This document shows, in pieces, positions 1 through 11,347 of a stretch of 64,000 bases of DNA. The notes beneath the pieces are model-generated. The model did not search any database. It was not told the origin of the DNA and saw only the letters and a list, made by a program, of their open reading frames with translations. The DNA lies in contig JAGVVL010000009.1 in the NCBI GenBank assembly GCA_018287875.1, positions 2,294,001 through 2,358,000 on the forward strand, read 5' to 3'. Origin of the DNA: Nigrospora sphaerica. Its lineage: Eukaryota; Ascomycota; Sordariomycetes; Amphisphaeriales; Apiosporaceae. A program made the position numbers and the translations under genes. Position 1 is the stretch's first letter. Each line of letters starts with the position of its first letter.

Positions 1-429
1 AGATACGCCGGCGGCATCTGGGGCACCGGCTTCCGCGCTCGGAGGCGGGCCTCGTCCACCGACGTCAATAGTTGCTCCGGCATTTCGCTTAGGCGTCTTG
101 TCTTTCACGTATGAAACGTTGTATTTGTCGCTGAAGAAACCGAATGAGGTTGTCCTGGTGGGAGAGAAGCGTTGGTTCATGGGCAACTAAATTCACATTC
201 CCCGGCTTCCCCAGAGAAATACGTAAAGGCTCGCTGCGGGGCTCCGGTAACGGATCCGTCAACTTTCGAACTCGATTGCACGAACCCCATGGATAGACGG
301 GTCCATACTTCCATTAGACTGGTCTAAAACTTCTTCAGGTAGTTCGCCTACTGCTTGGAAGAAGGCCTGAGAGGCTCCGCAAACACCAACACTGTCCGCA
401 TTGACCCAAAAGCACTCCTCGGCACTCAG
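1..429. other. 3' flank of the OSCA-like gene, no gene seen
   Basis: This stretch lies downstream of the stop codon of the minus-strand channel gene. Reading frame 1 of the plus strand is open from base 1 to a TGA at 109-111 and could be the very end of a neighbouring gene cut by the window, but the 36 codons show no family I recognise. Nothing else stands out. Confidence 0.4.
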
Positions 430-3346
430 CTAGTAAGGGGTCTTCTCCTTCCAGATCGGTACCTCGTCAATATTATCCACGCTCCACTTCAACCGGCCAG
501 AATCATCAAGCCAAGCGCCCCGGTCCGTCGCTCTCAGCTCTGCTTTTTCATTCTCCCTGATCTCGCTCTTGCTGGCCCCGGCACAGTCTTGAGCCAGCCA
601 CACAATGGGTGTCGAGCTGGTCATGGCGGGATTCGCATATGCTATTCTGAGATCGTCTTCGCTGTAGCTCGGTTCTTGGCCGCTGTCTTGCATGCTGGAA
701 TACTTGTCATTCTCCAGCCATGCCTTCATGGATCGGCGAGTCGTGAAGATGTGTGGCTCAAAAAAGCGCGCCATGGGGTCGACGACGCGCTTGGCCACCT
801 CAGGTCCGACGTGCGCTTGTTCACCCAGATGCTGGATGCGGGATTGGGCCTGTCCCTCTTCCGCAGAAGACAGCAAAGGCGTCGTTTCCGAATCGTCGTC
901 GACGTTGGAAGCGAGCTCCGTGGGAAGGAACTTCTCCAGAGGCGCGAGGTATTTGTTCGTCAACGAGTTGTACAACACTGTGAGGATGAAGAGAAGGCCC
1001 ACGAGAATGGACGGACCCGTCGCTTGCCTCAGCCCGAAGATCCCGATTAGGGCCAGCTCGGCAATATAAACTCCGGTGAGTAACTGTTGTAGGGCGAGGG
1101 TGTAGGCTTCACCCTTCGTGTCCATCTTGGACTGGATCACAAACAAGAGGTTGTGGCGATACGAGAAGTAGTACAGCGACAATCCAGCCACGCACAAGCC
1201 CATGACTAACGGAGCTATGCACGAGTATGCAATCGCAATGATGACAAAGTTCGCAAACTGGGATTTTGACAAGTCAGTCGCCGTCGTCCACGGCTGGTGA
1301 CAGAATAGCATCGTCCGGGGAACACGCACCTTTGGATATACCTTGCCCCACGCAATCCCTTTCATGCTGGTGAAGCGGTTGAACTTCTGGCGCGGTGTTT
1401 TGTCAAGAAATCGGTCGTAAAACAAGTAAAAGAGCAGGTCCGAGTAGTTGAGCATGTTGTCGGCGGCCGTGGTGCTACCTTGGATGAGGAAATACGTCAA
1501 ATAGAAGTTGGCAGACTTGGGAAGCTGTCGCGCGAGTAGCTCGGGCACCGATGCTGGGTTCTTCAGTTTGTCCAATAGCTCCGCAGCGACCGTTGCTGCT
1601 CCTGAGAAGACAGCAGTGACAAGGAACACCTGTGTGACTTGAAACATGTAGAACCATCTCTGCACCTTGAGCTCGTTTGCCGTGGTCGTGGGTGAGCCGA
1701 AGTATTGGAAAATCACTGGCCCACCGTTAGCCCTCTATGCCCCCTCACGAATCGAAATCGAATACATACTCCGGAACAAATTGGGCACGAACTTGCTGAG
1801 TGCGCTGGTGATCAAGGGGGGCACAAGGCCCGAGAGCAGTCCCATGACCGAGTCGGGCAACTCGTTCAGGAAGCCCAGCCACTCAACGTTGTCGGCCAGG
1901 TAGCTGATGTTGGAGATCAATCCAACAAAGCCGCTGGGAATGGACCAGAAAAGAATAATGGCGCTGACGATGAGAGTGGCGATCCCGTCACGGGAGGCGC
2001 GGTTGGCGGGAGAAAGAGTCAGGTTCTTCCAAATAACCTCGCTGGGTGGAACGCTGGTGTACCGGGGGGTCAAAGCCAAGACGTTCGCCGAGGCAACCTG
2101 TTGCGAAGCTTGCTGTGCGTCGGCCAACGTTTTGAACTCGACAAAGACAGCCGCAGCTCCGTGAGGACGTCCCATGTCGTACGTCTTCCTGGCCTCCTCC
2201 AGCTGGGCTTCCTTCTCTTTGATCTTTTCCCGAAGATGTCCAATGCTGTCTACTTTCTTCCCGCGACTCGCGAAGCTCTTGGGCCGCATAGATTTTCTTA
2301 CTTCCTCTGGAAGACGCTCATACGCGTTGCCATCGCTGTCTCGAGCGCTGTTATGCTTGCGATCCTTGGCGATCTTCCGGTCCGCTTTTCGAATAAGAGA
2401 CATCTCGGCCGATTCCAGTTGGTCAACCAATGAGCTTCGGGCCGAGGCCAGAGACTCCAAGGCCGTCATTTGGGTCGCAGGCCAGATGCGGACAGCGGCG
2501 TCGCCAAAGTAGCGGTTCATATTGGATTCCTCGAGCGCATCACTAGGAGCGGACAAGTAGAGCACTGTGCGCGACGACAGCCTGCTTGCGTTCGCCCGGG
2601 AGAGGGTCCAGGCTTGGCGCAAACCGATCAGCCACATGCGCTCGCGGGCAATGGTAAACATGACGAAGGCGAAAAAGACCCAGGCCACCGCCGCATGCGC
2701 GTATAGCTTCTTCGTGTCAGTCACGTTGCCAATGCCGATGCGGTCAAGCTGGGTCGAAGAGCCCCCGCCTGTGGCGTTGATGGGCATCAGGACGGGGTAC
2801 GTGATGACACAGCCGACCAGGAGCGTGAAGATGATGGTACGCAGAAAGCGTAGGAACAGATACGAGTCTAGAGACTGGTGGTGCAAGATGAATGTGTCGG
2901 GGACTTGGCGCATGGTGTGCACCCAGTCGAACCAAGCACCCGTCGGCGCGGGTGTACGATCCCTGGATGGTTCCAGTCAGCGTAGCTCGATGAAAAGCCA
3001 GGCGAGGACGAACTTCTCGGGAAGAGTCCCCATGAATGTACGGGGCATGTATATCTTGGGGTAACGGTGCCTGACGCCGATGAATATGGCGATGAACACC
3101 AGTCCGACAGCCTAGCACCACGTCAGGAGGGCCGAGGAGGCAGCTTGCTCGACTGTAGAACTAACCCATGTTGGCACAAAAGCCGAGAGGACGGAGGCGA
3201 GTGAGGCCGACCCTTTGGGCTGCAGGCATATACTTTTAGTGAAGCGGTTCTCGGTGCGGCTCTCTCGCATTGCTGACCTTGTGATCCATAATACCGAGAC
3301 TGCTATTCGCGGTTCCATACGCGTCGGCGTTCACGGGCGAATCCAT
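430..3346 (-). CDS. OSCA/TMEM63 (CSC1, DUF221) family membrane channel
   Basis: Predicted 899-residue polytopic membrane protein of the CSC1/OSCA/TMEM63 family, which includes stress-gated calcium-permeable channels in the plasma or internal membranes. Five exons are inferred: 3278-3346, 3166-3219, 3014-3111, 1770-2962 and 430-1715, joined by GT-AG introns of 51-58 bp. The joins restore family order: a short N-terminal tail, TM1 (AVGLVFIAIFIGV), the conserved 'PRTFMGTLPE', the segment HHQSLDSYLFLRFLR, a large cytosolic domain with charged coiled-coil residues, and then the C-terminal bundle of hydrophobic helices with the conserved 'KVQRWFYMFQVTQVFLVT'. The start ATG at 3346 gives MDSPVNADAYG, and a following hydrophilic stretch precedes TM1 as in relatives. 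It is transcribed divergently from the Pfa4 gene. The family call is sure. Exon 1 and the first intron are less certain, and ion selectivity cannot be read from sequence. Confidence 0.9.
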
Positions 3347-4413
3347 GTTGAATCCCGGGCCAGGCTGTGACTTGGGAAGCTATCGGTAGACCAGATGGGT
3401 AAAGGAGCGAGTGCACAGTCCGCCCCGGCCCCTGATGTTAAATCCCGTTGGGACTCGTCCTCTGAATCTCTCTGGCAGCAGCAACGGAGGAATGCCGCCG
3501 TCCTCGCGGTAAGAAAGAGACCCGAGAGGGCTGGAGGCGGAAGGCTCGCTAGTCCGACCGAGTAAATTGCTAGGATCAGCTGAATGATGCTGATGGGAGG
3601 CCGGATGGCAGGTTATGCCCTCAAGAATGGAGTGACAGATACCGGTACAGTTGGTCCGGTCGTATGTAGATGACGTAGGTCTTTGAGGTGAGACAGGTAC
3701 TCGCTTAAAACGGGCAGTCGCCTGGGGCGTGCAACCCCGGATAGGACTGCCTGGGGCTCTTGTACGATTATGGACTCGAGCGTGTTCGTTTCCAGCAGAA
3801 ATGCGATACATCGTCGAAATCAAGGGTTGGGGTCTTCACTGGCAGAACTCATGGTAATGTACCTCCTCCGTACCTATGTAATTACATCTATAGTAAAGCC
3901 CCATCCCGCGCGTGGATTTCATAGCACTCGTCGTACTGGCGGATCTACGCATCCGTGTACGTGTACATGTTACACAGGTCCAGTCAGTCCCTCACCTTGG
4001 TCTCAAGCCGGGGGAGGGGATCGTACTATTTATTCTGCGACTCAAATCCCATCATCATCTTGGGTGCAAGTGCTCGGAATCGGCCAAAGCAAGAGAAGAT
4101 GGATAGAACAAGAATGTCGATGGACTCTTCGCATGGGACTCTCCGGGCCCGCAAGCCAAGAAGCCCAACCCGTTTCCCTACATCTACATGTACTGACTTT
4201 CGTACAGCTCAGCGGAGCTCAGTGGAGGCCCACAGTTGCCATCTTAAGGTGCGGGCGGCCTGTGCCTATGAGAACGCACTCCTAGCGCTCTGTCAAAAGG
4301 ACCGATGTCCACCACGTCTTCGTCCGTGGCTCCCAGCTCACACTCAAGCGCCGAGGTCACTCTATGCTACATTTCCCCCATAGCCGTCGCATGGCATAAC
4401 CCGACGGCAGACC
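3347..4413. promoter_or_regulatory. Shared divergent upstream region (channel gene / Pfa4 gene)
   Basis: About 1.07 kb separate two divergent start codons, so this must hold both promoters. Only short, unrelated reading frames occur. I see no recognisable TATA pair or repeat that could be assigned to either gene. Confidence 0.5.
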
Positions 4414-5940
4414 ATGGCCATTCTCGTGGGCGCTGAGGCGCCGCTGTCGCTACGGCGGCTCGCCATCCCGGCCTCCTGCGTGCTGATGGCCTTCCTGTCC
4501 CTCGGGCCGCAGATCCTGTTCGCGCGCTCGCCGGACCTGCTGCCGGGCCCGCTGAGCGCCTCGGAAACGTACCTCTTTAATGCCCTCCTCCTGAGTATGA
4601 TCTGGACCTACTACAGGACCTGCACCGTCGATCCAGGCCGCTACGTCTTCCCGCCGCCACCGCAGGGCGCCGCCCATGACCGCGCCGACGACGACGACGA
4701 CGATGACGACGACGACGACGATCGAAAAGGAGACCCCGAAGCGACCGACGGCCCCGGAAAGAAAGGCCGGCGGAAGCGATGGTGCAGGAAGTGCGACCGG
4801 CCCAAGCCGCCGCGCGCGCACCACTGCAAGGTGTGCGCGCGCTGCATCCCGCGGATGGACCACCACTGCCCGTGGACGGGCAACTGCGTCTCGCTGCAGA
4901 CCTTCCCGCACTTCCTGCGCTTCCTGCTGTACGCCAACCTGTCGCTCTGGTACCTGCTCTACCAGGTCTGGCGGCGCTTCGGTGCCCTCTGGGCCCGCCG
5001 CCACCTGCCCTCGTACCTGGGCCCGAGCCCGGCCCAGCTCGTCTGGCTGACCGTCTTCGCCCTCGTTGCCGGCGTCGCGAGCTTCGCCCTCGGCCTCCTG
5101 CTCGCCACCACGCTCAAGAGCTGGGTCCTCAACACGACGCTGATCGAGAGCTGGGAGATTGAGCGCCACGAGGCCCTGCTGGCCCGTCGGCCCGGCACCG
5201 CCGACGACCGCTTCTGGGCGCCCACCCGGAACCCGGACGCGGACGCGGCGGCGGCGGCGGCGCTCACCCTCGAGCCCGTCGAGTTCCCCTACGACATCGG
5301 CTTCTTCGCCAACATGGCCCAGGCCATGGGCTCCCGCAACCCGCTTCTCTGGTTTTTGCCCTTTGCCTCGGGCCCCGTCGTCGCGCCCAACCGCGACGGC
5401 CGCTGCCGCGGTCCCGGCTGGGAATACGAGGAGAACGGGCTCAACGACCGCGAGAACATGTGGCCGCCGCCCGACCCGGCCCGGGCGCGCCAGGCGCGCG
5501 CGTGGCGCGACCGGCGGCGCCGCGAGGCCGAAAGGGCCGAGCGCGCCGAGTACGAGAGCGCCGCGCGCTGGGCGAGCCCCGAGGAGCAGCGGGAGGCCTT
5601 CCGAAGACGCCAGGAGAGGGACATGCGGCGGTGGCAGGGCACGCAGGGCCGCATCCTGGGCGAGCTCGAAGAGGTCGGCGACGGCTACGAATTTGTCGAC
5701 AGTGACGCTAGGGGGGGCCGCATGGTGGCCGACGAGGGGACAAGTGGCTGGGTCAACGCGGAGGGCGAACAGCTAGGCGACTACGGCGTGGATGAGGAGG
5801 CCGAGTCCGATGGCGTGGTGGAAGATGGGGAATACGATGCTGTAGAAGATGTCGGTCCGAATCCGGAAGACGACGAGGTCCCCCTCGCCGAGCTGATACG
5901 CAGGCGCAAGGTCCTAACGCGAGACGGCGAGGCTGCCTGA
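4414..5940 (+). CDS. pfa4: Palmitoyltransferase Pfa4 (DHHC type)
   Basis: Single-exon 508-residue DHHC protein S-acyltransferase. It transfers palmitate to cysteines of membrane proteins; yeast Pfa4 acts in the ER and modifies chitin synthase Chs3 and amino-acid permeases. Visible features in order are two N-terminal hydrophobic helices (about residues 16-38 and 50-66), a run of 12 aspartates (about 90-101), the cysteine-rich zinc-binding core (WCRKCDRPKPPRAHHCKVC) followed by MDHHCPWTGNC with DHHC at 149-152 (Cys152 the expected acyl carrier), and two more hydrophobic helices (about 165-185 and 207-235). A long charged C-terminal tail rich in Arg/Glu and then Asp/Glu follows. The tail and poly-Asp tract make it somewhat longer than yeast Pfa4, as in other filamentous fungi. 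The ATG lies right before the first membrane helix. It is convergent with the myosin-I gene. Confidence 0.95.
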   Translation: MAILVGAEAPLSLRRLAIPASCVLMAFLSLGPQILFARSPDLLPGPLSASETYLFNALLLSMIWTYYRTCTVDPGRYVFPPPPQGAAHDRADDDDDDDDDDDDRKGDPEATDGPGKKGRRKRWCRKCDRPKPPRAHHCKVCARCIPRMDHHCPWTGNCVSLQTFPHFLRFLLYANLSLWYLLYQVWRRFGALWARRHLPSYLGPSPAQLVWLTVFALVAGVASFALGLLLATTLKSWVLNTTLIESWEIERHEALLARRPGTADDRFWAPTRNPDADAAAAAALTLEPVEFPYDIGFFANMAQAMGSRNPLLWFLPFASGPVVAPNRDGRCRGPGWEYEENGLNDRENMWPPPDPARARQARAWRDRRRREAERAERAEYESAARWASPEEQREAFRRRQERDMRRWQGTQGRILGELEEVGDGYEFVDSDARGGRMVADEGTSGWVNAEGEQLGDYGVDEEAESDGVVEDGEYDAVEDVGPNPEDDEVPLAELIRRRKVLTRDGEAA

Positions 5941-6270
5941 GTCACGACCATCAAAGGCGGGGGCGAAATGCATGGTGCTTCACTATACCATCAAACGATA
6001 TCAGTCTATGAGGATGCTATGGCTGGCCAACCGACGGACCATGGCGCCCTCCGATCTGTGACAAAACTCTCCGACGCGCGACACCCCTCCATCATCATGG
6101 CAGGCTATCGTGATCCTACCAGGAGCACCACTGCGGCGATTCCGCCCGAGCCTCTAAAACGAAGTGTAAGTATGAATGGCGCTACCACGGCAGCTTATAT
6201 ACTCTTGAACCGGAAAAAAAATGAAGAGACCAGCCGTCGCTTGCACCGGAGACCATATCCTTCTGAAAGG
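5941..6270. other. Convergent 3' intergenic region
   Basis: This stretch lies between the Pfa4 stop and the myosin-I stop and must contain both 3' untranslated regions. There is an A-rich stretch around 6215-6232. No gene is visible. Confidence 0.5.
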
Positions 6271-9200
6271 CTACCACTCGTCGTCGTCCTCTTTCTTGCT
6301 CTGCATGGCGCTCTGTCGCGCCTTCAAGGCGTCGGCGAGAGAGCCCGCGATGCTTGGGGTCGGGGTATTGCTGCGACTGCTGTCCGAACCATTGTTCAAG
6401 CTCATGCCCGAGTCACGCGGTTGCAAGGCGGCGGGTTTCTTGCCTGCCACCGGCCGCTTGGCGGGCGGCTGGGGCGGCGTGGGCTTGGCTTTCGCTGCCG
6501 CCGCTCCATTGGCCGCGGGCGGTGGCGGCGGAGGTCGGGGGGCGGGCGCTGGCGCCGCCGTCTTGATCTCCTCGACGTACGCGGCGGGTATCCAGGCTTG
6601 GCCGGTACCTCCCTTGGCAAGCCACCAGCCTGTATTTTGTTAGTCATGTTGGGTGGGTTTGAAAAGCGGCGAACGTACCGTTGTTCTCCTTCTGGACAAT
6701 CTCGATGATATCGCCAGCCTTGATGGACAGCTCGTTCTCCTTTTGGCCCGCAAAGTCGTAAAGCACCTTGGCCTGCATTTTGGCCTTGGCAGGCGGCGCG
6801 GCCGGGGGCGGGGGCGGGGGAGGCGCACGCGCCGAAGAAGTAGAACTTTGGTTGCGCGTGTGGCTCGGCAGGGTCGTCGTGGCCGCGGCCGGAGTTGCGG
6901 CCGCTGCCGGCGTGGGGACCGGCCGCGGCGCCTGGAGCGCTGCCGGCCCGCGTTTTGCCGTCGACGACGAAGCCGGCTTTGTTGAGTGCTGCACCCGAGC
7001 CGGCCTGCCGCCAGGACCGCCGGGCTTGATGAGTTTACCTCGAGTGATAGGTCTCGGTGGCACAGGCTTGCCTTTGGGCGTAGGCTTAGACGTGGACGAC
7101 GGAGGCTCGCCCTGCTGCGTATGTACAGCACCGCTCTTGTAGTAGTCCACGGGCTGCTGGGAATCCTTGGCAACTTTGATGGCTTGCATCTTTCCCGGCT
7201 TCTTGGCATACTCAATCGAGTCGCCGATCTGCAGGTTGAAGCCGCCGGGCATCCCGCGCTGCATCTGGGTGAAGAGCTCCGTCTTGAAGACGCAGTTCAG
7301 CAACGGGTCCGCCTCTTGTGGGGAGCCCACGCCGAGCGAGAACCAGTCATCCCGGCAGGTCGACGTCCCTATGAACTTGATGGCTCCGAGGGGGATCTGG
7401 CGCTCGGTCATGATTTGTGCCTGTCCATTTACCAGGGCCTGGGCGATGATGTAGAACTTATTGTTCGACACGACAAAAACCCGAGGGCTCGGCTTACTCG
7501 ATCGGCCAAACTTGTGTTCTAGCACCTCGCCACGGCAGGAGAAAACGGCTTTCTCGTTGGCGTTCATCTGGATAGCAGCGCGTATTTGGGAGCCAGGTCC
7601 CGTGGACGCGTTGACGCCGAGGTAATCTCCCAAAAAGCGCCGCGAGCCCAACAAACTGTACCTTCGTCGTTCCTTACGGCCCTGCAGGACCTTGTGGCCC
7701 TGGTCGCGGAGTTGCAGATATTCGGCGCCGGTCCTCTTCTTGCGCCAGAATCGCTGGATTCGAGTTGCCGACTCGGCGCGGTAGGCTAGGTAGGCTCTCC
7801 ACATCCTCTGGATGCGCGTGGCCATGTTGTGCCAGTAGCGATCGCGCATCGTTTCCAGCGCAAACAAAGTCTCGGGGGCCTTGATGAAAGCTTTTGTGAC
7901 ACCGAGTTGCCATTCTTCCTTGGGTATACTGGTATCCTTCAGGATCTGCTTCACAGCCGCCTCCTCGCTGCCCTGCCACGTGTACTCGCCAGCATACGAC
8001 GTGGCTGGTGACAGCAAGAAGAAGCGCTCCACAAACTTGTCGAAAGACTGGCGATAAGCGAACCCAGCACGCCGGATTCGGACGTTCTCTTGCAGGCCAA
8101 GGTACTTGATTTGATGCAGAACGTTGGGGACGTTGTATTCCGTCGGCGATTTGTTCTCGTTGGGCTTGATGGTACGGATGTACGAAGGCTGGCATTTCAT
8201 CAAGGTTTCCACAAGCGCATTAGCCGAGGTCCTGATTCTGTCGCCGGCCGTGGGAGGCTGCTTCCTGTTATCCGTGTCCACCTGCTGGGGGAAGATGGTG
8301 TGCACGAAGCGGTTCTGACTCTGTTGGAAGAGGGCTTGTACGCCCTTGAGCAGCTGGTCCTTGTTCTTGTCGGTGATGCCCTCGACGGTATAGCTCACGT
8401 CTCCGGCGTAGTGCTTGATGATGAAGCTGCCTTGGCGCGGGGTGAGGTGGGCGTGGTTCATGCCGCTGATGCTCTGCATAAAGGTGCGGTCGCAGGCAGC
8501 CGGGTCCGCGTGGGCCGTCTTGGTGGCATCCTTCAAAGCCGAGAAGATACCAACGGGTCGGACCTGCTCGATGAGGTCGCACACTACCTTGTTGTCGAAG
8601 TATTTGATGGGCGTCCACTGGATCTGTTCCCGGGCGTATTCCTCCTGTTCGGCCTTGAGCGTCAGCTGGATAAAGATCTGCTGCAGCTTCTCGTTGACGT
8701 AGTTGATGCAGAGCTGCTCGAAGCTGTTCTTCTCAAAGATCTCGAAGCCGTAGATATCCAGAATGCCAATGTTGTTGGGAGTCTCCTGTCGCGCCTTCAG
8801 CGATTGGTTGATCCTGGCGACTATCCAGTCGAACAGGTTGTAATAAATCGCCATGGCCAGGGCGTCCCGGGTCGCATTGGCCTGGGCCGGGTTGGCGGGA
8901 GACTCAATGACCTCGCCGGTTCTAGGGGTCAGAATGCGAACCGTAATGGCCTTGATCAGGGCCTCGGGGGTGACTTCCAGCAAGTAGGCGAGGAAATCCA
9001 CAACGCTTTGGTCTGCTACCTGCGCAAATGTATCGTCTCCCTCGACGAAAGTGATGTTGCCGGCCCAGAGAATGGCAGCCAGCATGCGGAAGACATCGTC
9101 CTGCTCGGCCTGGGACAGGCCAATGATCTTCATGGCCTCCAGCGTATCCCGAAACTCGGCAAGATCGTCGATACCGTCAACATCGTAGCATTTCGACTTG

Positions 9201-10056
9201 CTCAGGTAGGCGTACGTCTCGGGCTGTTGTATGCCGAACATGGACCGGTAGTTCTCGGGCGCGCCCTTGGCAAACTGGTAGAAAATGTGGAAGTTCCGCT
9301 CGTTGGTGATCTGGCCCACGACTCGGCTCTTCTCCAAGAGGTAGTTGGTGATGTCGGCTCCCACTGGTTCACCGTTGGTGTTGAAATGGATCTGGAGGTA
9401 TTTGCCGAAACGTGACGAGTTGTTATTCCGCAGCGTCTTCGCATTGCCGAAGGATTCCAGCAGGGGGTTGGTGGCCAGCACCATGTCCTTGATCTGCTTG
9501 ATGTCGCCCGTCTCTCCGCCCGACACGTTGGCGATGTACTGCATGATGCGCTTCGCGGCCTCGGTCTTGCCGGCTCCGGACTCGCCCGAAATGATGACAC
9601 ACTGGTTCTCCTTGTAGGCCTTCATGTTGTAGTAGGCCGACTCGGCAATGGCGAAGACGTGCGGCGGCATTTCCAGGCGGTTCTTGCCCTTGTAGGAGTC
9701 GAGGACCTGGTCCGTGTATATGCCCAGGTCCCGGAAGGGGTTGACGGAGACCAAGACATGGCCGATGTAGGTGTAGATCTCGCGGCCCTCGAAGCGCTTC
9801 TTCAAGTTCTCGTTGATGGCCTCGTTGGAGACCTTGCTTAGCAGTGTTAGGTCGGAAACACCGATTTCCTTCTTCTTGCTCGTCTCGAAAGTGGCCTTCT
9901 TGGGCTTTGCGCCGGCCCCTGACTGCGCGCCCCCGCCGGCCGCCTGGGCATCTTTATTCTTCGGTCGTCGGCTGATACCCTGGAGGCGCGAAAGTCAGTA
10001 CTGCGCGGCGGCGGCGACGGCCGACGGTCAAAGGTCAACGGTGGCTAGCTCACCAT
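6271..10056 (-). CDS. myo1: Class I myosin (Myo1/MyoA), Arp2/3-activating
   Basis: Predicted 1,220-residue long-tailed myosin-I, the actin motor of cortical patches, endocytosis and hyphal tip growth. Exons: 10054-10056 (only the ATG), 6679-9979 and 6271-6629; introns of 74 and 49 bp. Domains in order: motor head with P-loop GESGAGKT (133-140), two IQ motifs (about 721-749, [12 protein letters not shown] and IQRFWRKK), lipid-binding TH1 (about 765-955), a Pro/Ala-rich TH2, an SH3 domain (about 1070-1130, interrupted by the last intron), a second Pro-rich segment and the acidic tail DDDEW that binds Arp2/3. The first intron is needed because the family N-terminus [11 protein letters not shown] only appears when ATG is spliced to GGT ATC AGC. 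The residue 16 places before DALAM, the TEDS site, is Glu357. The length is typical for fungal myosin-I. Confidence 0.97.
9980..10053 (-). other. Myosin-I intron 1, directly after the start codon
   Basis: A 74-bp intron on the minus strand with donor GTGAGC, branch-like TACTGAC and acceptor CTCCAG. It separates the ATG from the second codon, so the first coding exon is three bases long. Confidence 0.85.
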
Positions 10057-11347
10057 GTTGGGCAATCATGAATCAGGCAGGTCTCCGAGAGTGACGCGGA
10101 GCGGGCGTTTGCGCCCAGGGGAAGATAGGAGGGGGTGGAGATGTAGCGAGAGGGGGGGATTGCCGATACGAAGGGGGCGAGGAAGGGCGGCAGGTCCTAC
10201 GAAGGCGCGGGACTGGCAATGAAGGGCTGGCTCAGGGAGCGGAAAGGGCAAGTTGTCGCAAGATGTCTGAAGCAGGACGGATCGGCTGCTTTGTCTCCTG
10301 CACAATGGAGACTTGGACTTGGAAGTTGGGCTTAGGCGGCCTGGCCTATTGCGGCCAAAGGGCTACGCAATGTGTGGCTGGGCCAAGGCCGCGTCGTTTA
10401 CCTGTGGATGGAGAGTGGAGGCGGTGCAGGTGGGTGATTACATGTAGAGGAGGGCACCTGTTTACTGGAGGGGCAGACAGGCAGGCAGCAAGATGGATGG
10501 ATCTCGGGCAACTACCTAGTGGCAAGGTTCCCAAGGGAGCCCTGTTACAGTCATCACTCAACGGTCGGTCGGTACTTAATAGATCCCTCGGGACGCGATT
10601 CAATGTACGCACGCTGGTGTTTGGGACGGACCGCCCGCTTGCAGAAAGTTGGAAGATCCATTCCGTCCATGTCCATGTGCAGCGCCCCCACTCGGCTTGT
10701 CAGGCTGCCCGCCGAAGCCCATCCATCCCGTCATCGGGCATAATCTGGGGGGGCGGGCCTGGATCCCTCTCAACTTCCAATGCCTTGGAAAACAACCTCA
10801 ATACTGGATGTGGTGGCTACAAAAGCGCCAAGTACCCCGACCATCCTGTAGGCGGACGGAAATCTGCAGTGCAATGGGGTGGGATGGTGCTGAGATTTGG
10901 TTGCCGTGCTGGACCAATGGCCCGGAGTAGGGGTCAAGGAGTCAAGGAGCGTCTCAGCATGGCCGGCGCGGCCTGTAGGAAGCGTTGTGATCGGGGCCGC
11001 ATTTTGCAAGCTTGGTAGGTAGCAACAAACTCAACCTTCCCAAGGTTGGCAGACGTGGGCACCCCGTACACTTTTTGCGGCCAATGTTCCGGTTTACTTA
11101 CAATACAGTTCGTATCACCACCGGGCTTCGGCAAGCTGTGCCCAGTCCCCTACGAGAGCACCTAGTCGGCAGCGTCCTCATAGCCGTGTGGCATCCTCAA
11201 GCCAACGTCTGCAAACACGTCACCTGCCCGAGGTACATAAAGTACCTTACTTAAATATGGAAGCCTGGAAGAAATAAGGATGCCTAGATCGCACTCCCGC
11301 CAAAACGGCCAAGACCGCCAGTGGATGAACCTCTAAATGTCCCACAT
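10057..11347. promoter_or_regulatory. Myosin-I upstream region
   Basis: About 1.3 kb between the myosin-I start and the stop of the FAD monooxygenase gene, both on the minus strand. Open frames here (for example 10263-11018 plus) show no family signature or codon pattern I can support. The part next to the ATG (10060-10260) is purine-rich on the plus strand, that is, pyrimidine-rich on the transcribed side, as is common for fungal promoters. Confidence 0.45.

Noticed and set aside
1..111. Possible C-terminal end of a neighbouring gene
   Set aside because: 36 open codons at the window edge are too few and show no recognisable motif.
8090..9415. 441-codon plus-strand frame
   Set aside because: It lies antisense to the myosin-I motor domain, which is beyond doubt. 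No domain is seen in it.
10263..11018. 251-codon plus-strand frame
   Set aside because: No motif, unlike codon usage of the real genes, and located in the myosin-I promoter.
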